Shown: positions 9,018 to 18,350, numbered from the stretch's first letter. The stretch is 64,000 nucleotides of DNA from Holosporales bacterium (GCA_947461445.1 CANHKV010000001.1:62001-126000), one strand, 5' to 3'. Notes: generated from the sequence alone by a model not told the origin. Made by a program: numbers and translations.

Positions 9018-9596
9018 TTGTCTCTTTGTATCTGCATCGATCTCGTTGTCACAGATCCAATGTGTCAGGATACCGACATCCTTGATCAAGAACAGATTGC
9101 GTTTTTATTAAATAACGTTTTGTTGAAAACGAAAAAATCCTTTGAACACCTCGTTCACGCCAGTATTGTGGTCATGAATGATGCTGATATTGCCCAATAC
9201 AACCAGCAGTTTCGGCAAAAAAATCAACCGACCAATGTACTGGCTTTTCCAACGGTGGAACACAATCAGGTTTGGCCCATATGGCCCGATCACCCCATTC
9301 TTTTGGGGGATATTTTCATCAGTTGGCCCCGCGTCATCGCAGAGGCTCAGGCCCAGGGCAAAACGCTGCATCATCATGCCATGCATTTGTTGATCCATGG
9401 ATTTTTACATTTATTGCATTATGATCATGAAACAGACGATGAAGCCCAGGAAATGGAGGGCATAGAGCGCGCCATTTTTCAACATTTTGGATGGCCAGAC
9501 CCCTATGCTGATGATCATTTTGGTGTAGAGGATTTGGGGAATTTGCCCGTAAACATCCCTTTTGGGCCAGAGAAGGCACCCCATTCAGTCCATTAA
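9018..9596 (+). CDS. ybeY: Endoribonuclease YbeY
   Basis: YbeY is the zinc-dependent RNase needed for 16S rRNA 3' maturation and ribosome quality control. The zinc motif HGFLHLLHYDH (HxxxHxxxxxH) lies near residue 128, followed by DDEAQEMEGIE; upstream the family segment NQPTNVLAFP is present. The best frame starts at TTG 9018, because the strand CICIDLVVTDP aligns with the family N-terminus and a stop precedes it; the next ATG (9060) would remove that strand. The C-terminal 30 residues after EGIERAIFQHFG are extra. It is followed 27 bases later by corC, the usual alphaproteobacterial order. Confidence 0.92.
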   Translation: MSLCICIDLVVTDPMCQDTDILDQEQIAFLLNNVLLKTKKSFEHLVHASIVVMNDADIAQYNQQFRQKNQPTNVLAFPTVEHNQVWPIWPDHPILLGDIFISWPRVIAEAQAQGKTLHHHAMHLLIHGFLHLLHYDHETDDEAQEMEGIERAIFQHFGWPDPYADDHFGVEDLGNLPVNIPFGPEKAPHSVH

Positions 9597-9623
9597 TTTT
9601 TATATCTAAAACCGCGGAGTTTT

Positions 9624-10436
9624 ATGTTCTTTTTTCAGTCTGTAAAAAACTTTTTTAATCACGTTCGGACCAAACCAATAGAAGTAGAAGTTCATCACAA
9701 TCAAGCATTGGATGATTTTTTGGATCAAACATTGGATACGGTTATGATTCAACGCAGTGATATTGTGGCCATTCCAAACCACATGCCGTGCGATGAGGTG
9801 GTGCGCAAGTTTTTAAAAACCGGTTTTTTGTGGTTTCCTGTGTTCCGAGATACCTTGGATACCATTGTGGGACTGGTCAGTGTGCACTGTATTTTGTCGT
9901 TAAGAGAATCATCGGATACGTCGGAACATCAATGGTGTCGTCATTTGAATGCCCCCACATTTTGTCCCAGCGCCATGACCGTCAGAGAAGCATTGCGTAC
10001 ATTACAAGATCATCATAAAATCCCCATGCTCTTTGTGGTGGATGAATATGGCGGGGTGCAAGGCATCGTCACCAAAGATCACCTGTTACGGGATTTGTTT
10101 GACTCTTATATCGATGATTTTTCCGACGAAGAAGAAATGATTTTGGTGAAAGATCCCGTTTGGGTAATCAATGGACGCATTAATCTGGAAGATTTTGTCA
10201 AAGAATTTAATGCCTCTGCATTGTTGATGACCGAAGATGAAGGACGAATCCACACCTTGGGTGGTTGGATATGTGCCTATGTGGGGCGTGTGCCGTTAAC
10301 AGGGGAAATTATTACGCACCCTGGGGGATGGACCTTTGAAATTCGTCAAGCCAATCCCCGACAAGTGCATCAAATTGCCTTGTTACAGACGCCCATTGAT
10401 GTCAGTGAAGAGATGAAATCCCATTCAGAGTCATAA
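9624..10436 (+). CDS. corC: CBS-domain protein, CorC/HlyC family
   Basis: CorC/YbeX-type proteins carry paired CBS domains that bind adenylates and a C-terminal CorC_HlyC domain; they are linked to magnesium/cobalt homeostasis and ribosome function. Here MIQRSDIVAIPNHMPCDEVV opens the first CBS domain (about residues 40-100), VREALRTLQDHHKIPMLFVV the second (100-165), and the transporter-associated domain runs from residue 175 to 255 (INGRINLEDFVKEFN, HTLGGWI, EIRQANPRQVHQI). There are no membrane segments. A CGGAG ribosome site lies 6 bases before ATG. It is probably cotranscribed with ybeY. Confidence 0.9.
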   Translation: MFFFQSVKNFFNHVRTKPIEVEVHHNQALDDFLDQTLDTVMIQRSDIVAIPNHMPCDEVVRKFLKTGFLWFPVFRDTLDTIVGLVSVHCILSLRESSDTSEHQWCRHLNAPTFCPSAMTVREALRTLQDHHKIPMLFVVDEYGGVQGIVTKDHLLRDLFDSYIDDFSDEEEMILVKDPVWVINGRINLEDFVKEFNASALLMTEDEGRIHTLGGWICAYVGRVPLTGEIITHPGGWTFEIRQANPRQVHQIALLQTPIDVSEEMKSHSES

Positions 10437-10440
10437 GGTG

Positions 10441-10470
10441 TTGCCAAAAGAATCGTCATTGCAGTATAAT
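10441..10470 (+). promoter_or_regulatory. Sigma-70-like promoter of tRNA-Thr
   Basis: TTGCCA (10441-10446) and a perfect TATAAT (10465-10470) are separated by 18 bases, and the tRNA begins 12 bases downstream. The -35 box starts right after the corC stop codon. Confidence 0.65.
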
Positions 10471-10481
10471 AAAAAAATATG

Positions 10482-10554
10482 GCCGGATTAGCTCAGATGG
10501 TAGAGCGGCTGATTTGTAATCAGTAGGTCGTTGGTTCGATTCCGACATCCGGCA
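10482..10554 (+). tRNA. tRNA-Thr (UGU)
   Basis: The cloverleaf folds with acceptor GCCGGAT/ATCCGGC, D-arm AGCTC...GAGC, anticodon stem GCTGA/TCAGT with loop TTTGTAA (anticodon TGT) and T-arm TTGGTTCGATTCCGA. The discriminator is A; the following bases are CCCCA, so CCA is not encoded directly after A73. Confidence 0.96.
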
Positions 10555-10748
10555 CCCCATTTTTTATGAATAAATCATTCGATCTGTGGCGTAAGAGTAT
10601 TCACAGGTGCACAGTCATCCTGCTGTGTGTCGACAGATCAGATGGTGTAAGGTTTTGCCTTTACAGATGGAAAAAAGAATCTGTTTTATTTAAATAAACT
10701 TTTGCTTGATATGATCACATTCATATTCGTTTGAAACATCAATGTTTT

Positions 10749-12968
10749 ATGAGCCCTTGGATATGCATCCTTACTGGTTTTTTTGTTCTAAGTACAGCCA
10801 TTCAATCCAATGCACCTGATGAAAATAAAAGACGTCAGTATGGGAAAAAAATGAGACGCAGGCGTATACGCCCAGCCACACCCATGGTTGTCGGTCAAGA
10901 TACCAGAAAGACTGTGGATCAGTGGTTTGATTTTTGGTCTCAGTATACCCCCAGTGATCCTAAAACCCATGTGGTGTCACGTTCTGCAAAACGCAGAAAA
11001 ATTATTTTGGATTATCCCGCTGGATACGTCATTGTGGATGAGGCCTTCAAGGCCCATCGGTATGATTTTATACCGGCTAATACTTGGGTTGATCACAAAA
11101 CTGGAATGATTATTGATGATGATGAGGAAATAAATAGAATTCGAACAGTTGAAGGTCAAATATTATCATCAGATAAAAATATAACCGATCAAAAAATCAA
11201 TATGGGATATTTGCCTGTACTGAATACATCTGAAAAAAAGAATCGCCTAGACGTTCAGATTGTAGATGGTGTGGTGACTTTGTCTGGGTTTATGAAAAAG
11301 AAAAGAGCGCGTCAAAACATCAAAAAATCTACATCATTAACCGTGAATGGATGGCGTTTTAATATAAAAGAAAGTAAAGAAGCCGTTTATGGTGTTGGGG
11401 TAAAAGACAATAGGTCCATCACATTGTTTCGACAGAATCGTTATCGCCCCGGTGGTATTCAGCCATCGAACAAAGATTTGGTTTGCTCGGCCATTGAACA
11501 AAAAGATGACACCCTTCAGGTGTATACATACGATCATATCATTATGGGTAAACAGATGGCACAACAGGCTTTGGTACGTGAAATTTCCCATGCCATTGGT
11601 CGTAACATCCAGTTGAGTGATATTCTTTGGGATGCACAAAATCAGGCACCAAAATTTTTTCCATCGGGCCAAACAAGACGATGGTTTCATGCCAGACGCC
11701 ATGTACATCCAAGACATCGAGCCATGATGAACAAGGAATCTGTTCATACGGTGTACAGCAGCATTCCTTTTGAGGGGGGGCAATTGAAAAATCCTCCGTT
11801 GGGTTTTTTACATTTTGGAATATCGCAAAAAGCCAATGCAAAAGCCATACCAGATCAAACAGGGACGTATTACGTTTATGTGGATTATGTGGTGTGCAAA
11901 GAGGAATCTGCACCAATGGATAAGGACTTTCTGATGTTGATTGGGGAACAGATGCGCTCTCGTCGATTTGAAAAGGTGAATGCGTTGTCTTCTGATCAAA
12001 AAGACACGATTTACAAACCGGTGGATGAGCGTCAGGGGCGCAGTTTTGCTGACACGAATATCATACTGATCCCCAGTTCAGATGGTGCCTATGATGGCAA
12101 TCGCGGTACCGATCTGGATGAACCCAGTACGCCTGTTGCCCATACGGGCGTTCATTTTACGTTACCGTCAGATCAATATACACGTATCTTGGAAAATGGA
12201 GAATTTTATGCCTATGGACGGGATCAATCCGGAATCCGTTGGGAAAAGGAATTGGCCCGTATGGCTGAAAATATTGAAAATCAGGGAATGCCTGTGATTC
12301 ACCGTAAAAACACAGAAACATATCAAATCAATGGGTGGACATTGGAATGCTATATTGGGAAAAAGGGAGTATACGGATTTGCTCATGATGGAGGACGAAC
12401 CATCAGTTTTGGTCAAGTAATAAAGCAAGGTATGCCTTTGAATATAGTCGATATTTTTTATAAAGCATGGAAGATTTTTGACAAGAATTTTAAAAATTTA
12501 CGTTTGATTTTGAAATTAGAAAATAATGAAACAGAATCCAATATGATGGATATTTTGTACAATAAATTATTCATACTGACTGGTCAAAACCTGAATCAGG
12601 TAAAACTGGAATCAAAAGATGTTCAGGGTGTGCCATTTAAAATGGCGACGGTGGCATTCAAAACGAAACAAAAAATCAAAGGGGTTTTAAAATATGGAAT
12701 ATCCGATCAATCGAAACGACCGGATACTGTTCCGATGATAATCGTTGTGGGGTATATTTCTGATTCCGAAAAAAGAAGAAAAACCTCTGCCGATATGGAT
12801 GAATCCATGGTTGGGTTGCTGGAAAAAGATTTAAGCACGGATTTTTCCCGTCTTATCAAAGGATTTTTCACTGACAGCCAGGTGGATTACATGGCATTGT
12901 CTAATGATACATCCAGCCCAGAAGGGGTTTGGAAACAGTATGCTCAGCTTGCTCTGTCCGGATTATAG
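10749..12968 (+). CDS. Large exported protein with an internal duplication (739 aa)
   Basis: No known family is recognised. The N-terminus MSPWICILTGFFVLSTAIQS is a signal peptide; a TTG at 10731 would add six residues. A very basic stretch (KKMRRRRIRP, about residues 33-42) follows. Two halves share the same ordered motifs: VNGWRF (199-204), GVGVKDNRSITLF (215-227), FLHFGISQK (353-361) in the first, and INGWTL (527-532), GVYGFAHDGGRTISF (540-554), VLKYGISDQ (646-654) in the second, so a domain of roughly 230-250 residues seems duplicated. No membrane helix appears after the signal. It follows tRNA-Thr and precedes another exported orphan, forming an accessory block. Surface or effector role is only an inference. 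Confidence 0.7.
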   Translation: MSPWICILTGFFVLSTAIQSNAPDENKRRQYGKKMRRRRIRPATPMVVGQDTRKTVDQWFDFWSQYTPSDPKTHVVSRSAKRRKIILDYPAGYVIVDEAFKAHRYDFIPANTWVDHKTGMIIDDDEEINRIRTVEGQILSSDKNITDQKINMGYLPVLNTSEKKNRLDVQIVDGVVTLSGFMKKKRARQNIKKSTSLTVNGWRFNIKESKEAVYGVGVKDNRSITLFRQNRYRPGGIQPSNKDLVCSAIEQKDDTLQVYTYDHIIMGKQMAQQALVREISHAIGRNIQLSDILWDAQNQAPKFFPSGQTRRWFHARRHVHPRHRAMMNKESVHTVYSSIPFEGGQLKNPPLGFLHFGISQKANAKAIPDQTGTYYVYVDYVVCKEESAPMDKDFLMLIGEQMRSRRFEKVNALSSDQKDTIYKPVDERQGRSFADTNIILIPSSDGAYDGNRGTDLDEPSTPVAHTGVHFTLPSDQYTRILENGEFYAYGRDQSGIRWEKELARMAENIENQGMPVIHRKNTETYQINGWTLECYIGKKGVYGFAHDGGRTISFGQVIKQGMPLNIVDIFYKAWKIFDKNFKNLRLILKLENNETESNMMDILYNKLFILTGQNLNQVKLESKDVQGVPFKMATVAFKTKQKIKGVLKYGISDQSKRPDTVPMIIVVGYISDSEKRRKTSADMDESMVGLLEKDLSTDFSRLIKGFFTDSQVDYMALSNDTSSPEGVWKQYAQLALSGL

Positions 12969-13049
12969 TATTTTTTTTGGATATTTTTTTTGCAAAAGAT
13001 TAAAAAAATATTATAATAAAGAAAATAGTCTGTATTTCAGGAGTTTTTA

Positions 13050-14114
13050 ATGTTTGATCAGGGAAAGTATAGATGGGCGTTTTTATTTTTTGTAATAAAT
13101 GTTGTATCCATCGCACCAGTTTTTTGTAAAAACCCAGATCGATTTGATGGAAAAGAAAAAATAAACTCAGATGACTTTAAAACAAAAGATTTTTTATGCG
13201 ATGTTACAAACCAAAATGTAGAATATTTAAATAATATAGGAAAAAAAGCGTTTAAAAAGCTGTATGCAAGAAGCAAATTAGGTGAAATAAATTTCTTGGT
13301 TTCCCCAGTCAAAGGACATGTGCTGAACGTGGGACCTCATGTCATTTGTCTGGACGGTAAAAAAGCCATAGGCATTCCCATTAAAAAGAAGGAATCTTAT
13401 GAAAAAATGGCAAATAAAATATATTCTGCTTGTGAGATAATTCCTGAAAAAACCCTATTAGGTATGCTGAAGAACACATCAAAAGCTGATGAGACCATCC
13501 CTATGCTGATCAAGAAAATTTTCGAAAAAAAGAATGTAAAACAAGGCCAAGAAGAAAATAAACAGCAAGAATCAAATCAAAAAGATAGGATAAAAAATAA
13601 GGAGAAGACAAAAAATACAGAAGAAAAAAGCAATACAGGCAAAGTAAACAATAAAAACAGATTTGCACCAAATATTACGATTTCAAAAGTTGAAAAGAAT
13701 ACAATAGATATTGATGGAAAAGAAGTAGAGTGTTTTACCTGTACAAAAAAAATCGTGACTAAAGCCATTAAAAGACGATTGGTTAGAAAAAGTGAAGAGT
13801 CTGTTTTTGGTTTTATGTTTAAAAATAAAAAAAACAAATGGGTTTATTATGTGGAATTATTTGGTGGCACAAAAGGAGACCTGATCACAGAAGCAGGCTG
13901 GAAAGCCAAGTACAGAAAATTGATCAACACGCATGATGCCCGCACCTCTTTAAACGAGCAAATCACGTGGCGTACCAAAGGGGATGATGGTAATAACAAT
14001 GATCAAAAGAAAAATGATTATCGTAACGATATGAAGGATTATTTTATTGAAAATCCAATAAACAGCCCTGATCAAGACCTGTTTAGACAAAAAAGATTTG
14101 ATGATATTGCATAA
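13050..14114 (+). CDS. Lysine-rich exported hypothetical protein (354 aa)
   Basis: No family is recognised. A signal peptide (KYRWAFLFFVINVVSIAPVF, cleavage near residue 26) is preceded by a strong AGGAG ribosome site 8 bases before ATG. The N-terminal part (30-155) looks folded; residues 160-205 are a disordered Lys/Glu/Asn/Gln-rich linker; residues 210-310 form a second region with three Cys (50, 228, 231 in the chain; CFTC is a CxxC). SVFGFMFKNKKNKWVYYVEL (251-270) faintly resembles the GVYGFAHDGG segment of the preceding protein. The gene is markedly more A-rich than the housekeeping genes, suggesting acquisition or relaxed selection. It lies 81 bases after the large exported protein, perhaps in one unit. 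Confidence 0.65.
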   Translation: MFDQGKYRWAFLFFVINVVSIAPVFCKNPDRFDGKEKINSDDFKTKDFLCDVTNQNVEYLNNIGKKAFKKLYARSKLGEINFLVSPVKGHVLNVGPHVICLDGKKAIGIPIKKKESYEKMANKIYSACEIIPEKTLLGMLKNTSKADETIPMLIKKIFEKKNVKQGQEENKQQESNQKDRIKNKEKTKNTEEKSNTGKVNNKNRFAPNITISKVEKNTIDIDGKEVECFTCTKKIVTKAIKRRLVRKSEESVFGFMFKNKKNKWVYYVELFGGTKGDLITEAGWKAKYRKLINTHDARTSLNEQITWRTKGDDGNNNDQKKNDYRNDMKDYFIENPINSPDQDLFRQKRFDDIA

Positions 14115-14217
14115 TAGGACGGCCCATTACTCTGTGCATACCCCTTTTTTTGGGGTACGCCTGAACAATGGTTCGAAAAGAATGATTGAGCCATTCTGAT
14201 TATGAAATAAAAGGGTT

Positions 14218-14757
14218 TTAGGTTTGAAACAAACCCTCTGCCCACACAAGGGCACTCGCAATGGCCAGATTCATGGATCGTGCCGATTTGTTCATGGGAA
14301 TATGAACGATATGGTCGCATGCAGCGATTACCCTATGGGGCAATCCACAGCTTTCTGATCCCATGATTAGGTGGTCACCAGGCTGAAAAACAAAGTTTCT
14401 GTACGATACTCCTTCGCGCGGTACAACGGCAATGGTGCGGTGCGGTGCGTTTGCCCAGTGGTTTTGATAATCAGACCATGAATCATGAATGCTCGGTTTA
14501 CAATATTGGGCGTAATCCATGCTGGCGCGTTTTAAATGTTTATCCGACCACACAAAGCCCAGTGGACCAATCAGAATCAACGGAGCATTCCAACAGGCTG
14601 CCAGACGCATTAATGTGCCCGTATTGCCTGGAATTTCTGGTTGATACAATACGCAAGCAATGGAATGCTTCATGGCAATCTGGTACTGGTCAGAATCCTG
14701 CACATCCAGACGGTCAAGAGGTTTTTCTAAATAAGAATAGGTCATCAAATTGGCCAA
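14218..14757 (-). CDS. trmL: tRNA (cytidine(34)-2'-O)-methyltransferase TrmL
   Basis: TrmL methylates the wobble nucleotide of tRNA-Leu isoacceptors and is a minimal SPOUT methyltransferase. VLYQPEIPGNTGTLMRLAA is the family N-terminus with the NTG motif, LILIGPLGF follows, and the knotted SAM-binding part reads GDHLIMGSESCGLP and IPMNKSARSMNLAIASALV. The family start aligns with the ATG at 14673 (MKHSIACVL), but the frame is open to 14757, which lies just after the pheT stop. Same strand and tight spacing suggest cotranscription with pheT. Confidence 0.92.
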   Translation of the reverse strand: MANLMTYSYLEKPLDRLDVQDSDQYQIAMKHSIACVLYQPEIPGNTGTLMRLAACWNAPLILIGPLGFVWSDKHLKRASMDYAQYCKPSIHDSWSDYQNHWANAPHRTIAVVPREGVSYRNFVFQPGDHLIMGSESCGLPHRVIAACDHIVHIPMNKSARSMNLAIASALVWAEGLFQT

Positions 14758-14762
14758 TAACG

Positions 14763-17366
14763 TTATGGCGTTAACAGGACAAGGTCATCCAATGACCCAC
14801 GCAAGATCCAGCCGTCTTTTTGGGCGCACTGCACAACACGAACCATTAATTCATGCAATGCTTTGCTGGAAAACGGTCCACTAATGGGTTGAAAAATACA
14901 CCGGATGGTGATGGAACGGGTGTGCCCTTCTGATTCAGGCCTATCTGCCTGCGCACAGCCATCATGGGGTGCGGGTTTTGCATCATCAAACATATCTGTA
15001 ATTAAAATATGATCCAGTTCTGGTATATCCAAAGAGCGCACCGTATCCAGGGTATGACCAACCAAGTGGACATCTGAAATGTAAAAAGATAAATCTTTAC
15101 CCACAGGCTGTAAGGATTTCACTCGATAGGCCGGACTCTTTTCAGGACGTTGCCATGCATTTAAGTACAACTCTGCCCCAAAAAATGGCATGTTTAAACG
15201 GGGATGCAGTTGCCCAATGGTGGCCAATATTGTGTCCTTACCGTCTTTTTGATGCACCAACTGACCAGATCGACCAGGATGATACCAGGGATGATGGGCA
15301 CGAATCCACGATGTATGGCTGATGCCTAGTGCCGTAATGCACCGATCAACGATGGTCTTGATGTCGTAAAATGACCATTCTTTTGTCGCATGTGGATTAT
15401 TGGGCAACCAAGATTCAGATTTTTTAATGGGCCATAATGCCGCCAGGTGTTCGTCTTGTGATTCTGGGGATAGACCTAAAAATCGTGGACCAATTTCAAA
15501 AATGGGTTGAAAAGCCAGTCCATATTTTTGGTGATGTTGGGCAACAGAAACCAACGAGGGCAAGATACTGGGACGCAAAACACCCAATTCTTTGGATAAG
15601 GGATTGCACAGATGCAAATGATTCCATGATTCCTCTGTTCCGAGAAAAAAAGGTTGCGCCATGGCGGCCGACACAAAGGACCATGTTACGGCCTCGTACA
15701 GGCCTTGGGCGATCCAAAACCATCGCATGGATCGCGCCAGACCATAATCCACAGGGGGCAATCCCTTGCTGATATGATTCAGGCTGGGTTTGTTTGCAGG
15801 TTCTCTGCCAAAAGGTGTAATGGGGACCTCTGCATACCCTTGCCCACGTAACGTTTCCGTAACGCAATCCCAAGAATCTTGCCAGTCCCAGCGCCATGAT
15901 GGTGGAGTGACCATCCATGGATAGGATCCTTCTTTCTTTATCTCTGACAATGGTACCGATGGGGTGCTGGGATTTCCCTTATTTTCTGCTGATTTTTCCT
16001 CCCAATGGCTCGGCCTAACCTGTGGTTCTGGATTAATCTGGACGTGTGCACCCCAATTTTCTAATCGTGCACGGATGGTTTTTTCCGATAAGGAAACACC
16101 ACATCGTTCCAAAACAGCATTTGCATTAAAGGGTATCGATGGTGCATCAGGGCACTGACCGCATTGTGATACGCCATCCGTCACAGCCCCCGTATGCTGG
16201 CTTAAATATTGAGCCGATTGGGCAAGAATGGGGATGGATAGAGCGGGGTCCACACCACGCTCGAATCGAGCCCGAGACGCACTGTTAATGCGTGTTAATC
16301 GACCTGTACGTGCAATGCCAGCAGGATCAAAACAGGCTGATTCCAATAGGATACGCCGTGTGCTGGCCTGACACCGTCCCCGCATGCCTCCCATGATGCC
16401 AGCCAAAGACAAAATGCCCTCTGCATCAGAAATCACTGTGCATCCACTGGGTAACGTATAGGTTTCTCCATCTAGGGCGCAAAATATTTCGCCCTCTGTG
16501 CTGTGGCGTACCTGAATCGTACCAGAAATGGCATCGGCATCAAAAACATGCATGGGCTGGCCTGTATCCTCTGCCATATAATTGGTCAAATCCACACAAA
16601 ATCCATGCAATTTTGTGGATAATTCTACCAAACGGCGTTTCATCCATGCCGGTGTTTCTGTTTGATTCACGTGATCCATCTGACACAGTTGAAAAAACAG
16701 GCATCCTGTTGCCGTTAATTGTACAAAATCAGGATCCAGCATGGTCATGGTGCACGATTCAGGATTGCACAAAAATTGATCCGTCAGTGTTGTTTTTTTG
16801 TGCCCTAAACCCAGGGCCACCAATTCTCTTGCCACCCCGCGATGGCTGAATAAATCACCACGATTGGGCGTTATATTTAATTGTAATAAGGCATCATCCT
16901 GAGGTAAAAAATCGCGTAACGGTTTTCCAACAAGGGTGTCCTCTGGCAATTCGATCAAACCATCCGTATCTTTCCAGATGTCTTGCATGGACAATTCTCG
17001 TGCTGAACACAGCATGCCATGACTGGGGACACCACGTAGAACGCATGTGGCCAGTGGCATTGTGCTGCCAGGCAACAGACATCCTGGTAAGGCCACAATG
17101 GTTTTTAAGTTGGCTCTGACGTTGCGTGCCCCACACACAATGGATGCCGTGGTACCGTTACCCAAATCCACATCACATACCTGTAAATGTTCTGCATTGG
17201 GATGAGACGATACGGATAAAACATGGCCCACTTGAAAACCAGCAGACCAGGAATATACAGGCGCCATCTCTGTTTCTGTTCCAGAATGCGTTAAGGCCGA
17301 TATCACCTCATCGATGCTGTGGGTTACAGAAAGGTGATCGTTTAGCCAGCTCCATAAAATTTTCAT
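14763..17366 (-). CDS. pheT: Phenylalanyl-tRNA synthetase beta subunit
   Basis: PheT forms the alpha2-beta2 synthetase with PheS and carries the editing site. The N-terminal tRNA-binding domain (VLSVSSHPNAEHLQVCDVDL, about 48-67) is followed by the B3/B4 editing region (SHRGVARELVALG), the B5 domain (ARFERGVDPAL) and the catalytic-like domain (EAVTWSFVSAAMAQPF, NPLSKELGVLRPSILPSLV). The C-terminal anticodon-binding ferredoxin-like domain ends at residue 867. Length is somewhat longer than the usual 800 because of an insert near residues 430-470. pheS is not adjacent, unlike the common pheS-pheT order; an ABC ATPase gene lies upstream instead. Confidence 0.95.
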   Translation of the reverse strand: MKILWSWLNDHLSVTHSIDEVISALTHSGTETEMAPVYSWSAGFQVGHVLSVSSHPNAEHLQVCDVDLGNGTTASIVCGARNVRANLKTIVALPGCLLPGSTMPLATCVLRGVPSHGMLCSARELSMQDIWKDTDGLIELPEDTLVGKPLRDFLPQDDALLQLNITPNRGDLFSHRGVARELVALGLGHKKTTLTDQFLCNPESCTMTMLDPDFVQLTATGCLFFQLCQMDHVNQTETPAWMKRRLVELSTKLHGFCVDLTNYMAEDTGQPMHVFDADAISGTIQVRHSTEGEIFCALDGETYTLPSGCTVISDAEGILSLAGIMGGMRGRCQASTRRILLESACFDPAGIARTGRLTRINSASRARFERGVDPALSIPILAQSAQYLSQHTGAVTDGVSQCGQCPDAPSIPFNANAVLERCGVSLSEKTIRARLENWGAHVQINPEPQVRPSHWEEKSAENKGNPSTPSVPLSEIKKEGSYPWMVTPPSWRWDWQDSWDCVTETLRGQGYAEVPITPFGREPANKPSLNHISKGLPPVDYGLARSMRWFWIAQGLYEAVTWSFVSAAMAQPFFLGTEESWNHLHLCNPLSKELGVLRPSILPSLVSVAQHHQKYGLAFQPIFEIGPRFLGLSPESQDEHLAALWPIKKSESWLPNNPHATKEWSFYDIKTIVDRCITALGISHTSWIRAHHPWYHPGRSGQLVHQKDGKDTILATIGQLHPRLNMPFFGAELYLNAWQRPEKSPAYRVKSLQPVGKDLSFYISDVHLVGHTLDTVRSLDIPELDHILITDMFDDAKPAPHDGCAQADRPESEGHTRSITIRCIFQPISGPFSSKALHELMVRVVQCAQKDGWILRGSLDDLVLLTP

Positions 17367-17450
17367 GATGATTCAGAAATGCGTACCTTCTTGTCATTAT
17401 AAAATGTAACGCATGAAAAGTCATGCCCGTTGCCCCAAACAAAGTATGGC

Positions 17451-18317
17451 CTAGCAACACTGGCTGGAACAAATGGAATCATGAAAGGATTGCCATCGTT
17501 CTGGTGTTAAAATATCCGTACTTGTTCCGCATATATATTGATTTCTAGCCAGCAACAAGGTATCTGGAAAATGCTGTAACGCACGCAACCGATTGTGATG
17601 AGAGAGTAAAATAATGCGCCCCTGATCTTTCCATTGTTGAATCACCTCGATTAAATCGTCTATGATGCGTTCGTCTAATCCAGCAAAGGGTTCGTCCAAA
17701 AATATAATGGGTGTGGGTTTAATCCACAATCGGGCAAATAACAAGCGTTGAAATTGCCCCTCGGATAAGGATTGAATGGGCGCATGAACATAGGCTCCCA
17801 GTTTAAATTGATCCAAAGCGGCCGATATATCGTGATTGGATAATGTGGGGTGGCTGATGTTCAGAAATTCTTGAACACGCAGGGGAAAGGATCGATCGCC
17901 CTGAAAACGTTGGGGCAAATAGGTCCAATCTTTCTGTTTTAAAGCATATTTTTTGCCATTTTCTTGCCAACCCCAATGACCAGATGCTGGTTTTCTGATG
18001 CCGGATAATGTATGAAACAACGTGGTTTTTCCCCCACCATTGGGCCCCATAATGGATAAAATGGTTCCTGCATGGACAGAAAAAGTTAAATCTTTTAAAA
18101 TTTCAGTATCATCGTGATGGGCGGACAGCGCATGTACAAAAAAATGCTTACCACAGCTGGCAACCTCCGACTCTTTACCACAGCTGGTAACCTCCGACTC
18201 TTTACCACAGCTGGTAATCCCAGATGGCTCAGAATGCTCTGTGATGTCTTGTGTGTAACACCCGTCAATACCGATACGAGAAGACGGCATAATAGACCAC
18301 GGTATGAATATCCCCAT
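17451..18317 (-). CDS. ABC transporter ATP-binding protein, metal-uptake type
   Basis: The ATPase core has Walker A GPNGGGKTTLF, Q-loop YLPQRFQGDR, signature LSEGQFQRLLFARLW, Walker B PIIFLDEPFAGLD and H-loop LLSHHNR, most like ZnuC/MntB-type importers of metal ions, though no permease or binding protein gene is adjacent. About 70 extra residues precede the core; they contain a nine-residue repeat (ESEVTSCGK, ESEVASCGK) encoded by a 27-bp tandem repeat at 18148-18217. An ATG at 18290 is an alternative start. It is divergent from the L,D-transpeptidase gene. The substrate is uncertain. Confidence 0.85.
   Translation of the reverse strand: MGIFIPWSIMPSSRIGIDGCYTQDITEHSEPSGITSCGKESEVTSCGKESEVASCGKHFFVHALSAHHDDTEILKDLTFSVHAGTILSIMGPNGGGKTTLFHTLSGIRKPASGHWGWQENGKKYALKQKDWTYLPQRFQGDRSFPLRVQEFLNISHPTLSNHDISAALDQFKLGAYVHAPIQSLSEGQFQRLLFARLWIKPTPIIFLDEPFAGLDERIIDDLIEVIQQWKDQGRIILLSHHNRLRALQHFPDTLLLARNQYICGTSTDILTPERWQSFHDSICSSQCC
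18148..18217. repeat. 27-bp tandem repeat, about 2.6 copies
   Basis: The unit begins TTACCACAGCTGGTAACCTC and recurs at 18148, 18175 and 18202, the third copy being partial. Copies differ at one base (GGCAAC versus GGTAAC). The period is a multiple of three, so it keeps the ABC ATPase frame open on the minus strand (ESEVTSCGK units) and also keeps a frame open on the plus strand (TTAGNLRLF units). Confidence 0.95.
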
Positions 18318-18350
18318 GGAAAAAGTATAGCATGGTTTTTATTTCCCATC

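Noticed and set aside
14139-14157. TACCCC-TTTTTTT-GGGGTA hairpin between the lysine-rich protein and trmL
   Set aside because: The T-run lies in the loop and no tail follows; the stem is short, so terminator function is unproven.
18148-18217. CRISPR-like array
   Set aside because: Repeats are contiguous 27-bp units without spacers and sit in coding sequence; no cas genes are present in the window.
18114-18350. Extended N-terminus of the L,D-transpeptidase frame
   Set aside because: It would be translated from the tandem repeat antisense to the ABC gene and gives no sensible leader; the signal-like segment begins at 18351.
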